Translations under genes and position numbers: made by a program | The notes under the pieces: generated by a model | The model's database searches: none | What the model saw: the letters and a program-made list of their open reading frames with translations, nothing else | What the model was told of the DNA's origin: nothing | Origin: Natrarchaeobius halalkaliphilus | GTDB lineage: Archaea; Halobacteriota; Halobacteria; Halobacteriales; Natrialbaceae | NCBI RefSeq assembly: GCF_003841485.1 | Contig: NZ_REFY01000003.1 | Span: forward strand, 248,001 to 312,000 | DNA length: 64,000 nucleotides | Direction of reading: 5' to 3' | Shown here: piece after piece, positions 43,099 to 52,489 of the stretch | How the letters are laid out: each line of letters begins with the position of its first letter | Numbering within the stretch: position 1 is the first letter of the stretch

Positions 43099-43749
43099 TC
43101 AGACCGGGTGCTCGGCGGACTCCATCAGTAGCTCGACGTTTGCTGACTCCTCGGCGAGCAGTTCCGGGTGGGTACCAAGCAAGACGATCGAGTCGTCATT
43201 GTGGCGGAACGACGTCAGTGCGAGTTCGACCGCGATCGTTTCTCCGCCCTCCCGAGTCTCCCCGGTGAACCGATCTACGTCACGACCTTCGCCCAGGGTT
43301 TCGAGCGAAAACGAGTCCTTGTGCTGGATGTCGTCGACGTCGACGTTCGCCTGACCGACGAACTCCTCGAGCAACTCCTCGTTGCTCATATCCTCGAGCG
43401 GGTTGAACGATCGTCCCATCACCTCCATTCCGGGAACTGAGACGGCCACGAAGGAGTTCGCATCGTGTTCGATGCCCTCGATCGTACGCGTTTTCGTGTA
43501 CGTCGAAAGCCACAGCGTCGCCCGGACCTCACGCTCGAGGCCGCCGACTTCGACCGTTTCCTCGATCGTTTCCTCGTCGACCTCGGCTTCGTTGTATCCC
43601 GTCTCCGAAAGCGCAGACTCACTGGGAGCGACGCGTCCGGCCTCGAACTCGAGGGGGCCGTCTCCGAGAACGAAATCCAGACAGCCGGCCGTTACCGCGA
43701 GCGTTCCAGTCGCTCCAGCGGCAAGTATCGATCGTCGAGCGAATGGCAT
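43099..43749 (-). CDS. haloarchaeal lipoprotein (DUF6517-like)
   Basis: A 216-residue exported protein. MPFARRSILAAGATGTLAVTAGC is a Tat-type signal with lipobox Cys23. The mature part is beta-rich and acidic with WLSTYTKTRTIEG and a VEVGGLEREVRATLW segment, the pattern of haloarchaeal DUF6517-type lipoproteins. The longer frame to 43998 begins in non-homologous sequence, so ATG 43749 is chosen. A TATA-like gaataacaac precedes it on the minus strand. It is divergent from the aminotransferase. Function unknown. Confidence 0.75.
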   Translation of the reverse strand: MPFARRSILAAGATGTLAVTAGCLDFVLGDGPLEFEAGRVAPSESALSETGYNEAEVDEETIEETVEVGGLEREVRATLWLSTYTKTRTIEGIEHDANSFVAVSVPGMEVMGRSFNPLEDMSNEELLEEFVGQANVDVDDIQHKDSFSLETLGEGRDVDRFTGETREGGETIAVELALTSFRHNDDSIVLLGTHPELLAEESANVELLMESAEHPV

Positions 43750-43912
43750 TACCGAAGACTGGTAAACCAGGTTGTTATTCGTTTCGGCCAGGTGATCACG
43801 CACGGACAGATCTCGACGGTCGCTGATCGTCGTCTCGGTTCCGCCGATGCTCGGAGAACCGTCGTCGGGTGACACATCAAGAGTTATCGGGTTCGGTCGC
43901 GCCCGTTCAGGC

Positions 43913-45034
43913 ATGACGGAGTTTTCCCACCGCGTCGAGCAGGTTTCGATCAGCGGCATTCGTAAAGTGTTCGAAGCCGCCGGCGAGGACGCGATCAACC
44001 TCGGGATCGGACAACCGGATTTCCCGACGCCCGAACACGCTTGCCAGGGAGCGATCGACGCGATCGAGAACGGTCGAACTGACGCCTACACGTCAAATAA
44101 AGGAACGCACAGCCTTCGGGAGGCGATTGCGACCAAGTACGACCGCGAGTATGGACTCGAGATCGACCCCGAAGACGCGATCGCCACGTCGGGTGGAAGC
44201 GAGGCGTTACACCTCGTTCTCGAGGCCCACGTCGATCCGGGACAGGAGGTGATATTTCCCGATCCAGGGTTCGTCTCCTACGACGCGCTGACGAGAATTG
44301 CCGACGGTACGCCGAAGCCGGTGTCGCTCCGGGAGGATCTCACGCTAGATCCGGCGGCGGTCGAAGCGGCGATCACGGACGAAACCGCCGTCTTCGTGGT
44401 CAACAGTCCCGCGAACCCGACGGGCGCGGTCCAGAGCGAGGCGGACATGCGGGAATTCGCCCGCATCGCGGACGAGTACGACGTACTCTGTCTCTCCGAT
44501 GAGGTCTACGAACACATCGTCTTCGAGGGCGACCACCGCTCCCCGCTCGAGTTCTCCCGAACCGACAACGTGGTCGTCGTCAGCGCCTGCTCGAAGACCT
44601 ACTCGATGACCGGCTGGCGACTCGGCTGGGTCGTCGGCTCCACCCGTCGAATCGAACGCATGCTTCGGGTCCACCAGTACGCTCAAGCGTGTGCCTCCGC
44701 ACCCGCACAGTACGCCGCCGAAGCGGCGCTCACTGGACCGCAAGAGCCGGTCGACGAGATGGTCGCCGCCTTCGAGCGTCGGCGCGATGTCGTTCTCGAC
44801 GGACTCGAGGACGCCGGACTCGAGGTGCCGACGCCACAGGGTGCGTTCTACGTCATGCCGAAGGTTCCGGAGGGATGGTGTGAGGAGGTACTCGACCGCG
44901 ACGTGATCGTCGTCCCCGGAGACGCCTTCGGAGCCAACGGCGAGGGATACGCCCGAATCTCGTACGCGACCGGTATCGCGGAGCTGAAAGGCGCACTCGA
45001 GATCATCGACGACGCGACAGCAGCTGTCAAGTAA
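43913..45034 (+). CDS. class I/II aminotransferase (aspartate/aromatic type)
   Basis: A 373-residue PLP enzyme. INLGIGQPDFPTPEHA, NSPANPTGAV, CLSDEVYEHIVFEG and the Schiff-base lysine in SACSKTYSMTGWRLGWVVG are typical of the aspartate/tyrosine aminotransferase group. The exact amino donor cannot be read from sequence. An upstream in-frame ATG (43847) lies within the divergent promoter region; MTEFSHRVEQVSISGIRKVF at 43913 is the natural start. Confidence 0.9.
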   Translation: MTEFSHRVEQVSISGIRKVFEAAGEDAINLGIGQPDFPTPEHACQGAIDAIENGRTDAYTSNKGTHSLREAIATKYDREYGLEIDPEDAIATSGGSEALHLVLEAHVDPGQEVIFPDPGFVSYDALTRIADGTPKPVSLREDLTLDPAAVEAAITDETAVFVVNSPANPTGAVQSEADMREFARIADEYDVLCLSDEVYEHIVFEGDHRSPLEFSRTDNVVVVSACSKTYSMTGWRLGWVVGSTRRIERMLRVHQYAQACASAPAQYAAEAALTGPQEPVDEMVAAFERRRDVVLDGLEDAGLEVPTPQGAFYVMPKVPEGWCEEVLDRDVIVVPGDAFGANGEGYARISYATGIAELKGALEIIDDATAAVK

Positions 45035-45093
45035 GACACCCGGTTCCTGGATACACATTCTTATCCCCAACCGTGCCGTGATCTCCGAACGAG

Positions 45094-46059
45094 ATGCGAG
45101 CTGTCCACCTACACGAACAAGGCGATCCTGACGTACTGCAGGTCGAAAATATCGATCGACCGGAGCCGGCAGACGACGAGATCCTGGTCGAGGTGGCTGC
45201 CGCGGGCGTCAACCCCGTCGACACCTACTTCCGAGACGGTTCTTACGAACCCGCTGAGGTTCCCTTTACACCTGGCGTCGACCTCGCCGGTGTCGTCGCG
45301 GAAACCGGAGAGAGCGTAACGGAGTTCGACGACGGCGATCGAGTCTACGGAACCGGTATCGGAAACGGAACCTTTCAGGGAGCGTACGCCGAGTACGCGA
45401 CGGTTCCGGTCGATCGTGTCGTCTCACTCCCCGACGGAGTCGACCTCGTCGATGCGGGTGCGGCCGGCGTCGCAGCCGTTACCGCCTGGCGTGCACTCAT
45501 CGACCACGGCGACCTCGAGCCGGCCGAGTACTGTCTCGTCCACGGCGGTTCGGGAGGCGTCGGCCACGCCGCCGTCCAGATCGGTGCCGCGGTCAGCGCT
45601 CGAGTCATCACGACGGCTGCACCGGAGTACCACGACGAGCTTCGGAACCTCGGCGCAACGGCGGTCCTCGATTACGTGCGCGACGATCTCGAGGACGCGG
45701 TTCTCGAGGCGAGCGACGGCGGCGTCGACGTAATCCTCGACCATCGTCTCGACGACTACCTGCAGTTCGATGCGGACGTCGCCGCCAAGAACGCTCGCGT
45801 CGTCGGCATCGGTGAGAACAGTCCGGACCCGGCGTTTTCGAACGACGGGACCGCTCGCTCGAAGGACGTTACCTACACATTTATGAGCATGTTCAACGCG
45901 CCCGATCTGCGCGTGCCGCTCCGTGGGACCGCCCACCTCATGGACGCCGGTGAGCTGTCGATCGAACTGGCCCGACGCTACGACCTGGACGAAGCCGGGG
46001 AGGCACAGCGAGCGGTGATGGAAGACAGCGTCTTTGGAAAACTAGTTATCGAGCCCTGA
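45094..46059 (+). CDS. NADPH:quinone oxidoreductase (MDR family)
   Basis: A 321-residue zinc-independent medium-chain reductase. It starts with MRAVHLHEQGDPDVLQVENI, has the GVNPVDTYFRDG substrate loop, a nucleotide loop HGGSGGVGHAAVQIG (AxxGxxG-type), and the C-terminal half folded around VLDYVRDDLEDAV. No zinc-binding Cys cluster is visible. It may reduce quinones or enone-type substrates. A gap to 46147 contains no gene. Confidence 0.85.
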   Translation: MRAVHLHEQGDPDVLQVENIDRPEPADDEILVEVAAAGVNPVDTYFRDGSYEPAEVPFTPGVDLAGVVAETGESVTEFDDGDRVYGTGIGNGTFQGAYAEYATVPVDRVVSLPDGVDLVDAGAAGVAAVTAWRALIDHGDLEPAEYCLVHGGSGGVGHAAVQIGAAVSARVITTAAPEYHDELRNLGATAVLDYVRDDLEDAVLEASDGGVDVILDHRLDDYLQFDADVAAKNARVVGIGENSPDPAFSNDGTARSKDVTYTFMSMFNAPDLRVPLRGTAHLMDAGELSIELARRYDLDEAGEAQRAVMEDSVFGKLVIEP

Positions 46060-46146
46060 GATGGACGAGAGCCACGACTGTTCGTTCCTGGGAGAAGTCG
46101 GCCTCGAGGACGACCAGTACTCGTTCGCGGCGGGCCGACGCGACTC

Positions 46147-46228
46147 ATACGGTTTACTGTAAATCATTGCCGACGCACCCGCCGCCCGGGTCGCGGGTGC
46201 GCCGGTAAATCGTTACAGTAATCCGTAT
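46147..46228. repeat. 82-bp palindromic repeat, with arms shared elsewhere
   Basis: Left arm atacggtttactgtaa and right arm ttacagtaatccgtat are near-perfect inverted repeats extending over ~35 bases each, with a CG-rich centre. The right arm also occurs at 14077-14103 (26 of 27 identical). This looks like a dispersed intergenic repeat or MITE. It borders the truncated oxidase fragment that follows. Confidence 0.75.
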
Positions 46229-46692
46229 CACACGCCGCCGACTTCGGAACGGAACACCGCGGAGACGGCGTCAGACCGGATGCGGTGGTCTGGCCCGAAT
46301 CCGCCGGCGACGTCTCCGCCGTCCTCTCGGCGGCGACCGACCACCGCGTTCCGGTCACCCCGTATGCGGCCGGGACGGGGCTGGAAGGCAGTGCAGTCCC
46401 GAGATACGGGGGTATCAGTCTGGATCTCACCCGGATGGATGCGATCTTCGACTATCGCCCGGACGATTTCCAGATCGACGTCGGACCCGGACTCATCGGG
46501 AAAGCCGTCGACGAGTACGTCGCTGCCGATGGACTGTTCTTTCCGCTGCTGCCATCGTCGGGCGATATCTCGACGATCGGTGGTATGATCGCGACCGATG
46601 CGAGTGGCATGCAAACCGTCAGGTACGGCGAGGTTGCTGACTGGGTGATCGGACTCGAGGACCGAAGCCCTGGCAAGGACGGTGGGCGGTAG
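46225..46692 (+). pseudogene. truncated FAD-linked oxidase (GlcD/LldD-like) fragment
   Basis: The frame VSHAADFGTEHRGDGVRPDAVVWPE through YAAGTGLEG, YRPDDFQIDVGPG and SSGDISTIGGMIATDASGMQTVRYGEVADWVIGLE is the FAD-binding part of a D-lactate/glycolate-type dehydrogenase. It lacks the first ~50 residues, replaced by the palindromic repeat. After VIGLE (46659) it runs into unrelated sequence and stops at 46692. The remaining ~300 residues of the family are missing, so it is a dead fragment, though a GTG at 46285 could start a short peptide. Confidence 0.75.
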
Positions 46693-46695
46693 CGA

Positions 46696-47652
46696 TCAAA
46701 AGCAACTCGGGTCGCACTCCGAGCCGTCCCGCCACGTCGCACCATCGAAGTTCACGTCGGAAATCGTCGCCCCGCTCAAGTTCGCGTTTTCGAGCGTTGC
46801 ATCTCTCAGATCGGCACCGGTTAGATCGGCGGTCGTGAGGTCCGAGTTCGAGAGATCCGCACCCGAGAGCGTCGTTTGGGAGAGATCCGCACCCGAGAGA
46901 TCGGTCCCGGAGAAATCGGTGTTCGAGAGATCTTCGCCGGAGAGATCGATCTCCGGAAGCGCCACACCGCTCGCGATCGTCCCGGTCAGAGTGACGTTTT
47001 CGATGGTTGCGTCCTCGAGTATCGTCCCGGAGAGATCGGCTCCGCTGAGGTCCGTCCCGGTGAGAAGCGCCTCGGAGAGGTCGACGCCGGAGAGTTCGGC
47101 GTCCGACAGGTCCGCATCCGAAAGGTCCGACGACGAGAGAGTTCCGTCAGCGAGGATGACTCCGGAGAGGTCGTCGTTCGAGAAGTCTCGACCGGGAAGG
47201 TCGGCCCCCGAAAAATCGGTTCCCGAAAGCTCCGCTGCGGCGAGTTCGCTGACCAGAATGTCCGCGTCCCTGATATCCGCATCAGAGAGATCCGCACCCG
47301 AGAGATCCGCGAGGAAGAAGTTCGCTTCCCTGAGATTCGCGCCGGAGAGATCCGCGTCCGAGAGGTCGGCTTCGGTAAAGTCCGCACCGCGGAGTTCACA
47401 CCCGCTCAGGTCAGCGCCAGCGAGATCGGCTTCCGGCTCGATCGTGTAGCCGTTACACGCTCTCGTTTCACGGTCCCCGCGTGCCAGACAGCCTGCGAGC
47501 CCTGTGATCGCTCCGGCCGTCCCGATCGCACCGAGACGCTCGAGTAGCTTTCGTCTGGACGCACACGCTTTCGAATTCGGACTGAAGCGATCGAATTGCA
47601 TGATCTGGAGGGCAGTGGTCGACTCCCACTTCGATGTGAATACTGAAGCCAT
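46696..47652 (-). CDS. exported pentapeptide-repeat lipoprotein
   Basis: A 318-residue protein. An N-terminal ~50 residues with RRKLLERLGAIGTAGAITGLAGC give a Tat-like signal and lipobox cysteine. More than 40 tandem pentapeptides of the A(D/N)LSG type follow (ADLSGADLSGCELRGADF...), folding as a right-handed quadrilateral beta-helix. It ends with Cys-containing ECDPSCF. The repeats are unusually Asp-rich. An internal Met near residue 19 may be the true start, closer to the signal. An anchored surface function is likely; the partner is unknown. Confidence 0.85.
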   Translation of the reverse strand: MASVFTSKWESTTALQIMQFDRFSPNSKACASRRKLLERLGAIGTAGAITGLAGCLARGDRETRACNGYTIEPEADLAGADLSGCELRGADFTEADLSDADLSGANLREANFFLADLSGADLSDADIRDADILVSELAAAELSGTDFSGADLPGRDFSNDDLSGVILADGTLSSSDLSDADLSDAELSGVDLSEALLTGTDLSGADLSGTILEDATIENVTLTGTIASGVALPEIDLSGEDLSNTDFSGTDLSGADLSQTTLSGADLSNSDLTTADLTGADLRDATLENANLSGATISDVNFDGATWRDGSECDPSCF

Positions 47653-47827
47653 CTCCCAAATCAGTTGCGGTCGACGATACGGACGAGCCCGACGATCGGA
47701 ATCCGTGACAGCCGTTCCGTAGCGAGTAACGTTTCCGTTTCGTGGAAAATATCGCGATTAACCCGTGTCAGACTCGTGGTGAGTCTCGGGGATGGGATAT
47801 ATACATCAGCTCGTCATCACACTGCGT

Positions 47828-48688
47828 ATGTCCCTGGTTCGACATGGCTCGGGCCTCGAGGCGAACGTACGGGCGTTCTGGTCCCAGGTCCACCCCGTTT
47901 TTATGCTGCCCCCACTTGCCGCGTCGCTGTTCGGGGCGCTCCTCGCAACCACTATCGATCCGACGCTCGCCGCTGTTCACGTCACCGCGATGTTCGCCGC
48001 GGTCTATACGGCACACGTCAAGGACGGATACGTCGACTTCCACGTCAGGGACGAAGACGACGATCATCCGCTCACGGTGGGCGGGTGTCGGATCGGGATC
48101 GCAGCTTCGACGACGATCTTCGTCGGCTGTTGTCTCCTCCTCGTCGTTCTCGCAAACCCGTTGGCAGTTGGACTCACCGTTCCGACGTGGCTGATCGCGT
48201 TCTTTCACGCCCCCCAGCTCGATACCAACCCGCTCACTGCGACGACGGGATACCCGATCGGAATCGCGCTCGCGATTCTCGGCGGCTACGCGACTCAGAC
48301 CGGGACGCTTTCGGCGGTCGTGGTCGGATTCGCCCTCGTCTTTCTGTTCTTGCTTTCCGGGATCAAGGTGATCGACGACGCCCAGGATTACGAGTACGAT
48401 CGCTCGATAGCCAAACGGACCGTCGCCGTCGTTGTCGGCCCCCGTCGAGCCTACTCCATCGCGTACGGGCTGATACTGACTGCGCTGTTCGGCGTCGCTG
48501 CACTGGCCGTTGTCCGCGTGTTCCCCCCGGGTGCGGTCCTCGCCGCGCTCGCGTTTGCCGCAGTTGCCGTCGTTGCCCGCCAAGCCGATCCGGAGATCGC
48601 AACCATGTTGCTCATTCGCGGTTCGTACGTCTTTCTGGCGGTGCTCGTCGCGGCCGTCTGGTTCGAGCCGCTTGCGGCGCTCGGATGA
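47828..48688 (+). CDS. UbiA-family prenyltransferase
   Basis: A 286-residue integral membrane prenyltransferase with eight or nine helices. The first Asp-rich site is at HVKDGYVDFHVRDEDDDHPLT and the second at KVIDDAQDYEYDRSIAKRT, the pair that holds Mg2+ and prenyl diphosphate. Lycopene elongase and archaeal lipid geranylgeranyl transfer are the main options. The ATG at 47828 is chosen over 47792 because a TATA-like gatatatac box lies about 28 bases before it. Confidence 0.83.
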   Translation: MSLVRHGSGLEANVRAFWSQVHPVFMLPPLAASLFGALLATTIDPTLAAVHVTAMFAAVYTAHVKDGYVDFHVRDEDDDHPLTVGGCRIGIAASTTIFVGCCLLLVVLANPLAVGLTVPTWLIAFFHAPQLDTNPLTATTGYPIGIALAILGGYATQTGTLSAVVVGFALVFLFLLSGIKVIDDAQDYEYDRSIAKRTVAVVVGPRRAYSIAYGLILTALFGVAALAVVRVFPPGAVLAALAFAAVAVVARQADPEIATMLLIRGSYVFLAVLVAAVWFEPLAALG

Positions 48689-48712
48689 ATCGCTCGAGCT
48701 GTCCGCTCACGT

Positions 48713-48961
48713 TCAAAAGACGCCAAGTAGCCAGAGCAGCCACGACGCCAGGCTCGTGAGACCGAACGCGGCGAACAACAGGCCGAACCATCGTCTGGTC
48801 ATCATCGTCGTCAGTCTGTATCCGCTGTAGGCCGCGAGGATTCCGACGATCGGAATCACGACCGAAACGGCCGCCGAAATGATCGCGCTCCACAGGTGGA
48901 TCACGTTCTCTTCGCGGACGTACTCGATGTCATCCATCAGCGTCGGTGTCGGTTCGCTCAT
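48713..48961 (-). CDS. small two-helix membrane protein
   Basis: An 82-residue protein with an acidic N-terminus and two hydrophobic segments (AIISAAVSVVIPIVGILAAYSGY and FGLLFAAFGLTSLASWLLWLLGV) joined by RLTTMMTRRW. It is convergent with the UbiA gene, ending 24 bases from it. A 14-bp palindrome at 48996-49009 lies about 40 bases upstream of its ATG. Function unknown. Confidence 0.6.
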   Translation of the reverse strand: MSEPTPTLMDDIEYVREENVIHLWSAIISAAVSVVIPIVGILAAYSGYRLTTMMTRRWFGLLFAAFGLTSLASWLLWLLGVF

Positions 48962-48995
48962 CTCTTACCTTGGCGTAAGTAGTCGACCACAATAA

Positions 48996-49009
48996 ACTGA
49001 CCGGTCAGT
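48996..49009. promoter_or_regulatory. perfect 14-bp palindrome, possible TetR-type operator
   Basis: ACTGACCGGTCAGT is a perfect palindrome 35-48 bases upstream of the small membrane protein gene. The TGACCGGTCA core and position overlapping the expected BRE/TATA area make it a candidate repressor site. No regulator gene is adjacent. The rest of this ~295-base gap (48962-49255) shows no gene. Confidence 0.35.
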
Positions 49010-49255
49010 CAGCTTCGATCTGTGCCATCCCCTGAGTTACAGCGTTCGAGGCCGCTTTCGGATTGGCCTGCGTCGTCGACGATCGTTCGCTCGAGTAGTT
49101 GGTCGTCGCTCTCGAGACCGGGCCCGCAGCCATCTCGACCCTGCGTACGGTACACGTTCACAAAGGAATGCCGTGGCGGTTCGCCCGGTGATTACTGCTA
49201 TGTATGAAACAGGATGGAAAATATTAAGCGTCGGTATAGCCTAGCCGGACCTACG

Positions 49256-50260
49256 ATGACTGAGTACGTTTCGACCACACCGGGGCTCTTTCCGCTCCCC
49301 GACTGGGCGAAAGACGACCTTTCGGATCTCAAGGGCCACCAGAAACACGACCTCATCACTGGGGACGAAGACGACGCGATCACGGCCGTCTACGAGGACG
49401 CCCGCGAGGAGGTACTCGACCGACAACGGGAGGCCGGCCTCGATCGAATCGCTGAGGGACAGCTTCGCTGGGACGACATGCTCGCCCACCCGCTCGCCGT
49501 CCACGATTCCGTCGAGACGGAGGGAATCGTCCGCTACTACGACAACAACAACTTCTATCGGGACCCGGTCGTTACCGGCGATCTCACGTTCTCCGGCGAC
49601 GTCGCCTCGGAGCTCGAGACGACCGCCGAGTTGACGGACGGAGACGCTTTGCAGGCGGTTCTTCCGGGGCCCTACTCCCTTTCGGATCTGGCCACCGACG
49701 AGCACTACGGCGACGAAGCCGAGTTTCTCGGTGCCGTGGCCGACTTCCTCGCGGGCGAGGTCGATGCGTTCCCCGACGTCGAGACGCTGTTCTTGCTCGA
49801 GCCATCGCTCGTCGAGAACGCCCCCGACGACGGTCAGGACGAACGGGCCAGTGAGGCGATCGATCGGGTCGCAAACGCGACCGACGCCGACGTCGTCGTC
49901 CAGCCCTACTGGGGCGCACTCTCGGAGAAGGCGTACGCCCACCTGCTCGATGCCGATATCGACGCGGTCGGTTTCGACTTCGTTGCCGACCAGGACGACA
50001 ACGTCTACAACATCCAGGAGTACGGCGCGACGGACGACGTCTCGCTCGGTCTCGCTGATGGACAGAGCACGCTCGTCGAGGATCCCGAAGCGATCCGGGA
50101 CCGCGTCGACTGGGTCTTCGATCAGATTCCAGTTTCCGAGTTCGAGACGGTGTACCTGACGACGAACACGGAGACGTTCTACCTACCCTACGCGAAGTTC
50201 GAGGAGAAACTCGCCGTCCTCGCAGAAGCCGCGGAGCTCGCGGAGGTGAAAGCAGCATGA
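49256..50260 (+). CDS. methionine synthase (MetE) N-terminal-type protein
   Basis: A 334-residue UROD/MetE-like TIM barrel, the first of the two proteins that haloarchaea use for methionine synthesis. YVSTTPGLFPLPDWAKDDLS, LRWDDMLAHPLAVHD, VLPGPYSLSDLA and the PYWGALSEKAYAHLLD core match the folate-side half. It lacks the catalytic zinc site. Its stop overlaps the ATG of the next MetE gene by 4 bases. The in-frame ATG at 49214 is rejected because it adds a non-conserved leader. Confidence 0.87.
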   Translation: MTEYVSTTPGLFPLPDWAKDDLSDLKGHQKHDLITGDEDDAITAVYEDAREEVLDRQREAGLDRIAEGQLRWDDMLAHPLAVHDSVETEGIVRYYDNNNFYRDPVVTGDLTFSGDVASELETTAELTDGDALQAVLPGPYSLSDLATDEHYGDEAEFLGAVADFLAGEVDAFPDVETLFLLEPSLVENAPDDGQDERASEAIDRVANATDADVVVQPYWGALSEKAYAHLLDADIDAVGFDFVADQDDNVYNIQEYGATDDVSLGLADGQSTLVEDPEAIRDRVDWVFDQIPVSEFETVYLTTNTETFYLPYAKFEEKLAVLAEAAELAEVKAA

Positions 50261-51333
50261 CCACGAACGAGAACAAAGACCAGTTCCGACCGGACGATCA
50301 CGAGAACGATCACTTCCTGCTGACGACCGTCGTCGGCAGCTATCCGAAGCCGAAGTGGCTCAACCGCGCAAAAGAGCTCTACCAGGACCCCGATCACGAC
50401 TTCGACGATGACGACTATCAGGAAGCCAAAGACGACGCGGCTCGCCTGATCACGAACGAACACGAACGCGCCGGCCTGGACGTCGTCGTCGACGGAGAGA
50501 TGCGGCGCAACGAGATGGTCGAGTTCTTCGCCCACCGAATCGAGGGCTACGAGTTCAACGGCCCGGTCAAAGTCTGGGGACACAACTACTTCGACAAACC
50601 GAGCGTCGTCAGCGACGTCGAGTACGACGAAAGCTGGCTCGTCGACGAGTACGAGTTCACCGCCGCCGCGACCGATCGCCCGGTCAAGGTGCCCATCACG
50701 GGACCGTACACGCTCGCGAGCTGGTCGTTCAACGAAGCCTACGAGGACGATGCCGAACTCGCATACGACCTCGCGGACCTCGTCAACGAGGAGATCGAAA
50801 AGCTCGTCGAGGCCGGCGCTCGCTACATCCAGATCGACGAACCCGCGCTCGCGACCACGCCGGACGATCACGCCATCGTCGGCGAAGCGCTCGAGCACAT
50901 CGTCGCGGACATCCCCGAGGACGTCAGGATCGGCCTCCACGTTTGTTACGGCGACTACTCCCGGATCTACCCCGAGATACTCGAGTTCCCCGTCGACGAG
51001 TTCGATCTCGAACTCGCCAACGGCGACTACGACCAGCTCGACGTCTTCAAAGACCCCGAGTTCACGAAAGACCTCGCGCTCGGCGTCACCGACGTCCACG
51101 TCGGCGAGGCCGAATCGGTCGAGCAGATCGAGCGAAACATCCTGAAAGGACTCGAGGTCGTCCCGCCGGAACAGCTGGTTCTCTCGCCGGACTGTGGCGT
51201 CAAGCTCCTGGACCGCGAGGTCGCCTACGGCAAGATGGCGAACATGGTCGAGGCCGCCCGCAACGTCGAGGCGAAACTCGACGCCGGCGAAATCGACGTC
51301 GAGCGCGGTGCGCCGACGCCGGCCGACGACTGA
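50257..51333 (+). CDS. metE: methionine synthase (MetE) catalytic-type protein
   Basis: Transfers a methyl group to homocysteine, making methionine. The 358-residue barrel has LLTTVVGSYPKPKWL at its start, a VPITGPYTLASWS strand and QIDEPAL. The zinc-binding residues lie in HVCYGDYS (His, Cys) and LSPDCGVKLLDR (Cys). The cobalamin-independent split-MetE arrangement is typical of archaea. It follows the partner gene in a 4-base overlap. Confidence 0.9.
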   Translation: MTTNENKDQFRPDDHENDHFLLTTVVGSYPKPKWLNRAKELYQDPDHDFDDDDYQEAKDDAARLITNEHERAGLDVVVDGEMRRNEMVEFFAHRIEGYEFNGPVKVWGHNYFDKPSVVSDVEYDESWLVDEYEFTAAATDRPVKVPITGPYTLASWSFNEAYEDDAELAYDLADLVNEEIEKLVEAGARYIQIDEPALATTPDDHAIVGEALEHIVADIPEDVRIGLHVCYGDYSRIYPEILEFPVDEFDLELANGDYDQLDVFKDPEFTKDLALGVTDVHVGEAESVEQIERNILKGLEVVPPEQLVLSPDCGVKLLDREVAYGKMANMVEAARNVEAKLDAGEIDVERGAPTPADD

Positions 51334-51495
51334 TCCCGACACGATCGAGTCGACGAGAGGACCAGGCTCGAATCGGAGAGGACGCGACTCGAGTTAACGA
51401 AAGAGTGCGACTCGAGCCGGCGGGAAAATACCAGAGCACGCGACGTCGCGATCGCGAGCCCCGACACGACGCGACCGATCACGGGAACCTGAGAG

Positions 51496-51663
51496 ATGAG
51501 CAACGATATCCTCGTCGCCGGCGAAGCGCTCGTCGACTTCATTCCCGTTCGGCCCGGACCGATCTCGGCGGTCGAGGGCTTTCGTCGTCGGGCCGGCGGT
51601 GCGCCGGCGAACGTCGCCGTCGGACTCGACGCACTCGCGGAGATAGTCGTTCATTGGCCGTGA
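51496..51663 (+). pseudogene. truncated PfkB-family carbohydrate kinase
   Basis: From ATG 51496 the frame encodes MSNDILVAGEALVDFIPVRP and then RAGGAPANVAVGLDALAE, the first strand and GG-PANVA substrate motif of ribokinase/fructokinase-type sugar kinases. After about 48 residues it runs into IVVHWP and a stop at 51661. The remaining ~250 residues are absent. It marks the left edge of the decayed zone after metE. Confidence 0.8.
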
Positions 51664-51976
51664 ATATTCGTTCCCGGACCGATCTCGGCGGTGTCGGCCG
51701 GGACTCAAGGGATTCGACGAGTCGTTTCGTTCCTCACGTACCTTTTCGACCGCGGTGGCGTGCGCTGTTGAGGGGGCGAGTGACGACGAGACGGCTCCAC
51801 GAGCGTACACGAAATCTTCAAGAATCCGTGAGCAGACAGCGCTGTGTGCCGGCAAGGAGAAACCTAACTGGAAAGACACGATTACTTTCAACTGTAATGA
51901 TAGTACAATTCTCCCGCCGAACCTCTCCGAAAGGCCAGTCCCGGCGTACGACTCGTTCGATGTGACGCGAGGGTAG

Positions 51977-52180
51977 TCAGTCGGTGTAGACGGTCAGTGA
52001 CGGAAAGTATGTCTCGAAGAATCCACCGTGGAAATTGACCAACGCGTCCGCGTCTACGGTTCCATGTCCACCGATGAGGTAATCCGCGGCGATATGCTGA
52101 CGCTGTGTGAGACTTTCATCACACACTTCACAGAAGATTGTCTATTTCACCCCACACATTGGGCACAGAAGCCAATCCGT
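51977..52180 (-). pseudogene. broken zinc-ribbon protein fragment
   Basis: On the minus strand a frame reads WLLCPMCGVK, a TAG stop (52144-52146), then TIFCEVCDESLTQRQHIAADYL, VDADALVNFHGGFFETYFPSL and ends TVYTD with TGA. The two CxxC motifs are close together like a zinc ribbon and the tail is protein-like, so it appears to be a gene with an in-frame stop and missing 5' end. The family is not recognised. Confidence 0.45.
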
Positions 52181-52489
52181 CCGTCGAGTCGTGTCCTGCT
52201 GGAAGCGTTCCTCGCTCGAAACAACGCCGCTCGTGATGGTTCGATGAGTTGAGCAGTGAGATTTTCGAGAAATTAATTGATTCCGACACAGTAACGAAAC
52301 TCAGTGTATACACAATAGTTCTTAACAGAATGATTATATATTTAACGTTAACTAAAGTGTTAATTTCCAAAACTGAAGAGGGGAAGGTAAATTGGAAGCA
52401 GTATGATCAGCAGGCAGAGGGTAAAAATATATCATGTCCAATTGTAATTGCGATTCACTCAGTTGTTGGTAACACCCGACGGGCACTGT

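Noticed and set aside
49022-49207. 61-residue open frame before the MetE pair
   Set aside because: Ser/Arg-rich frame with no upstream promoter-like box or domain; typical of non-coding GC-rich DNA.
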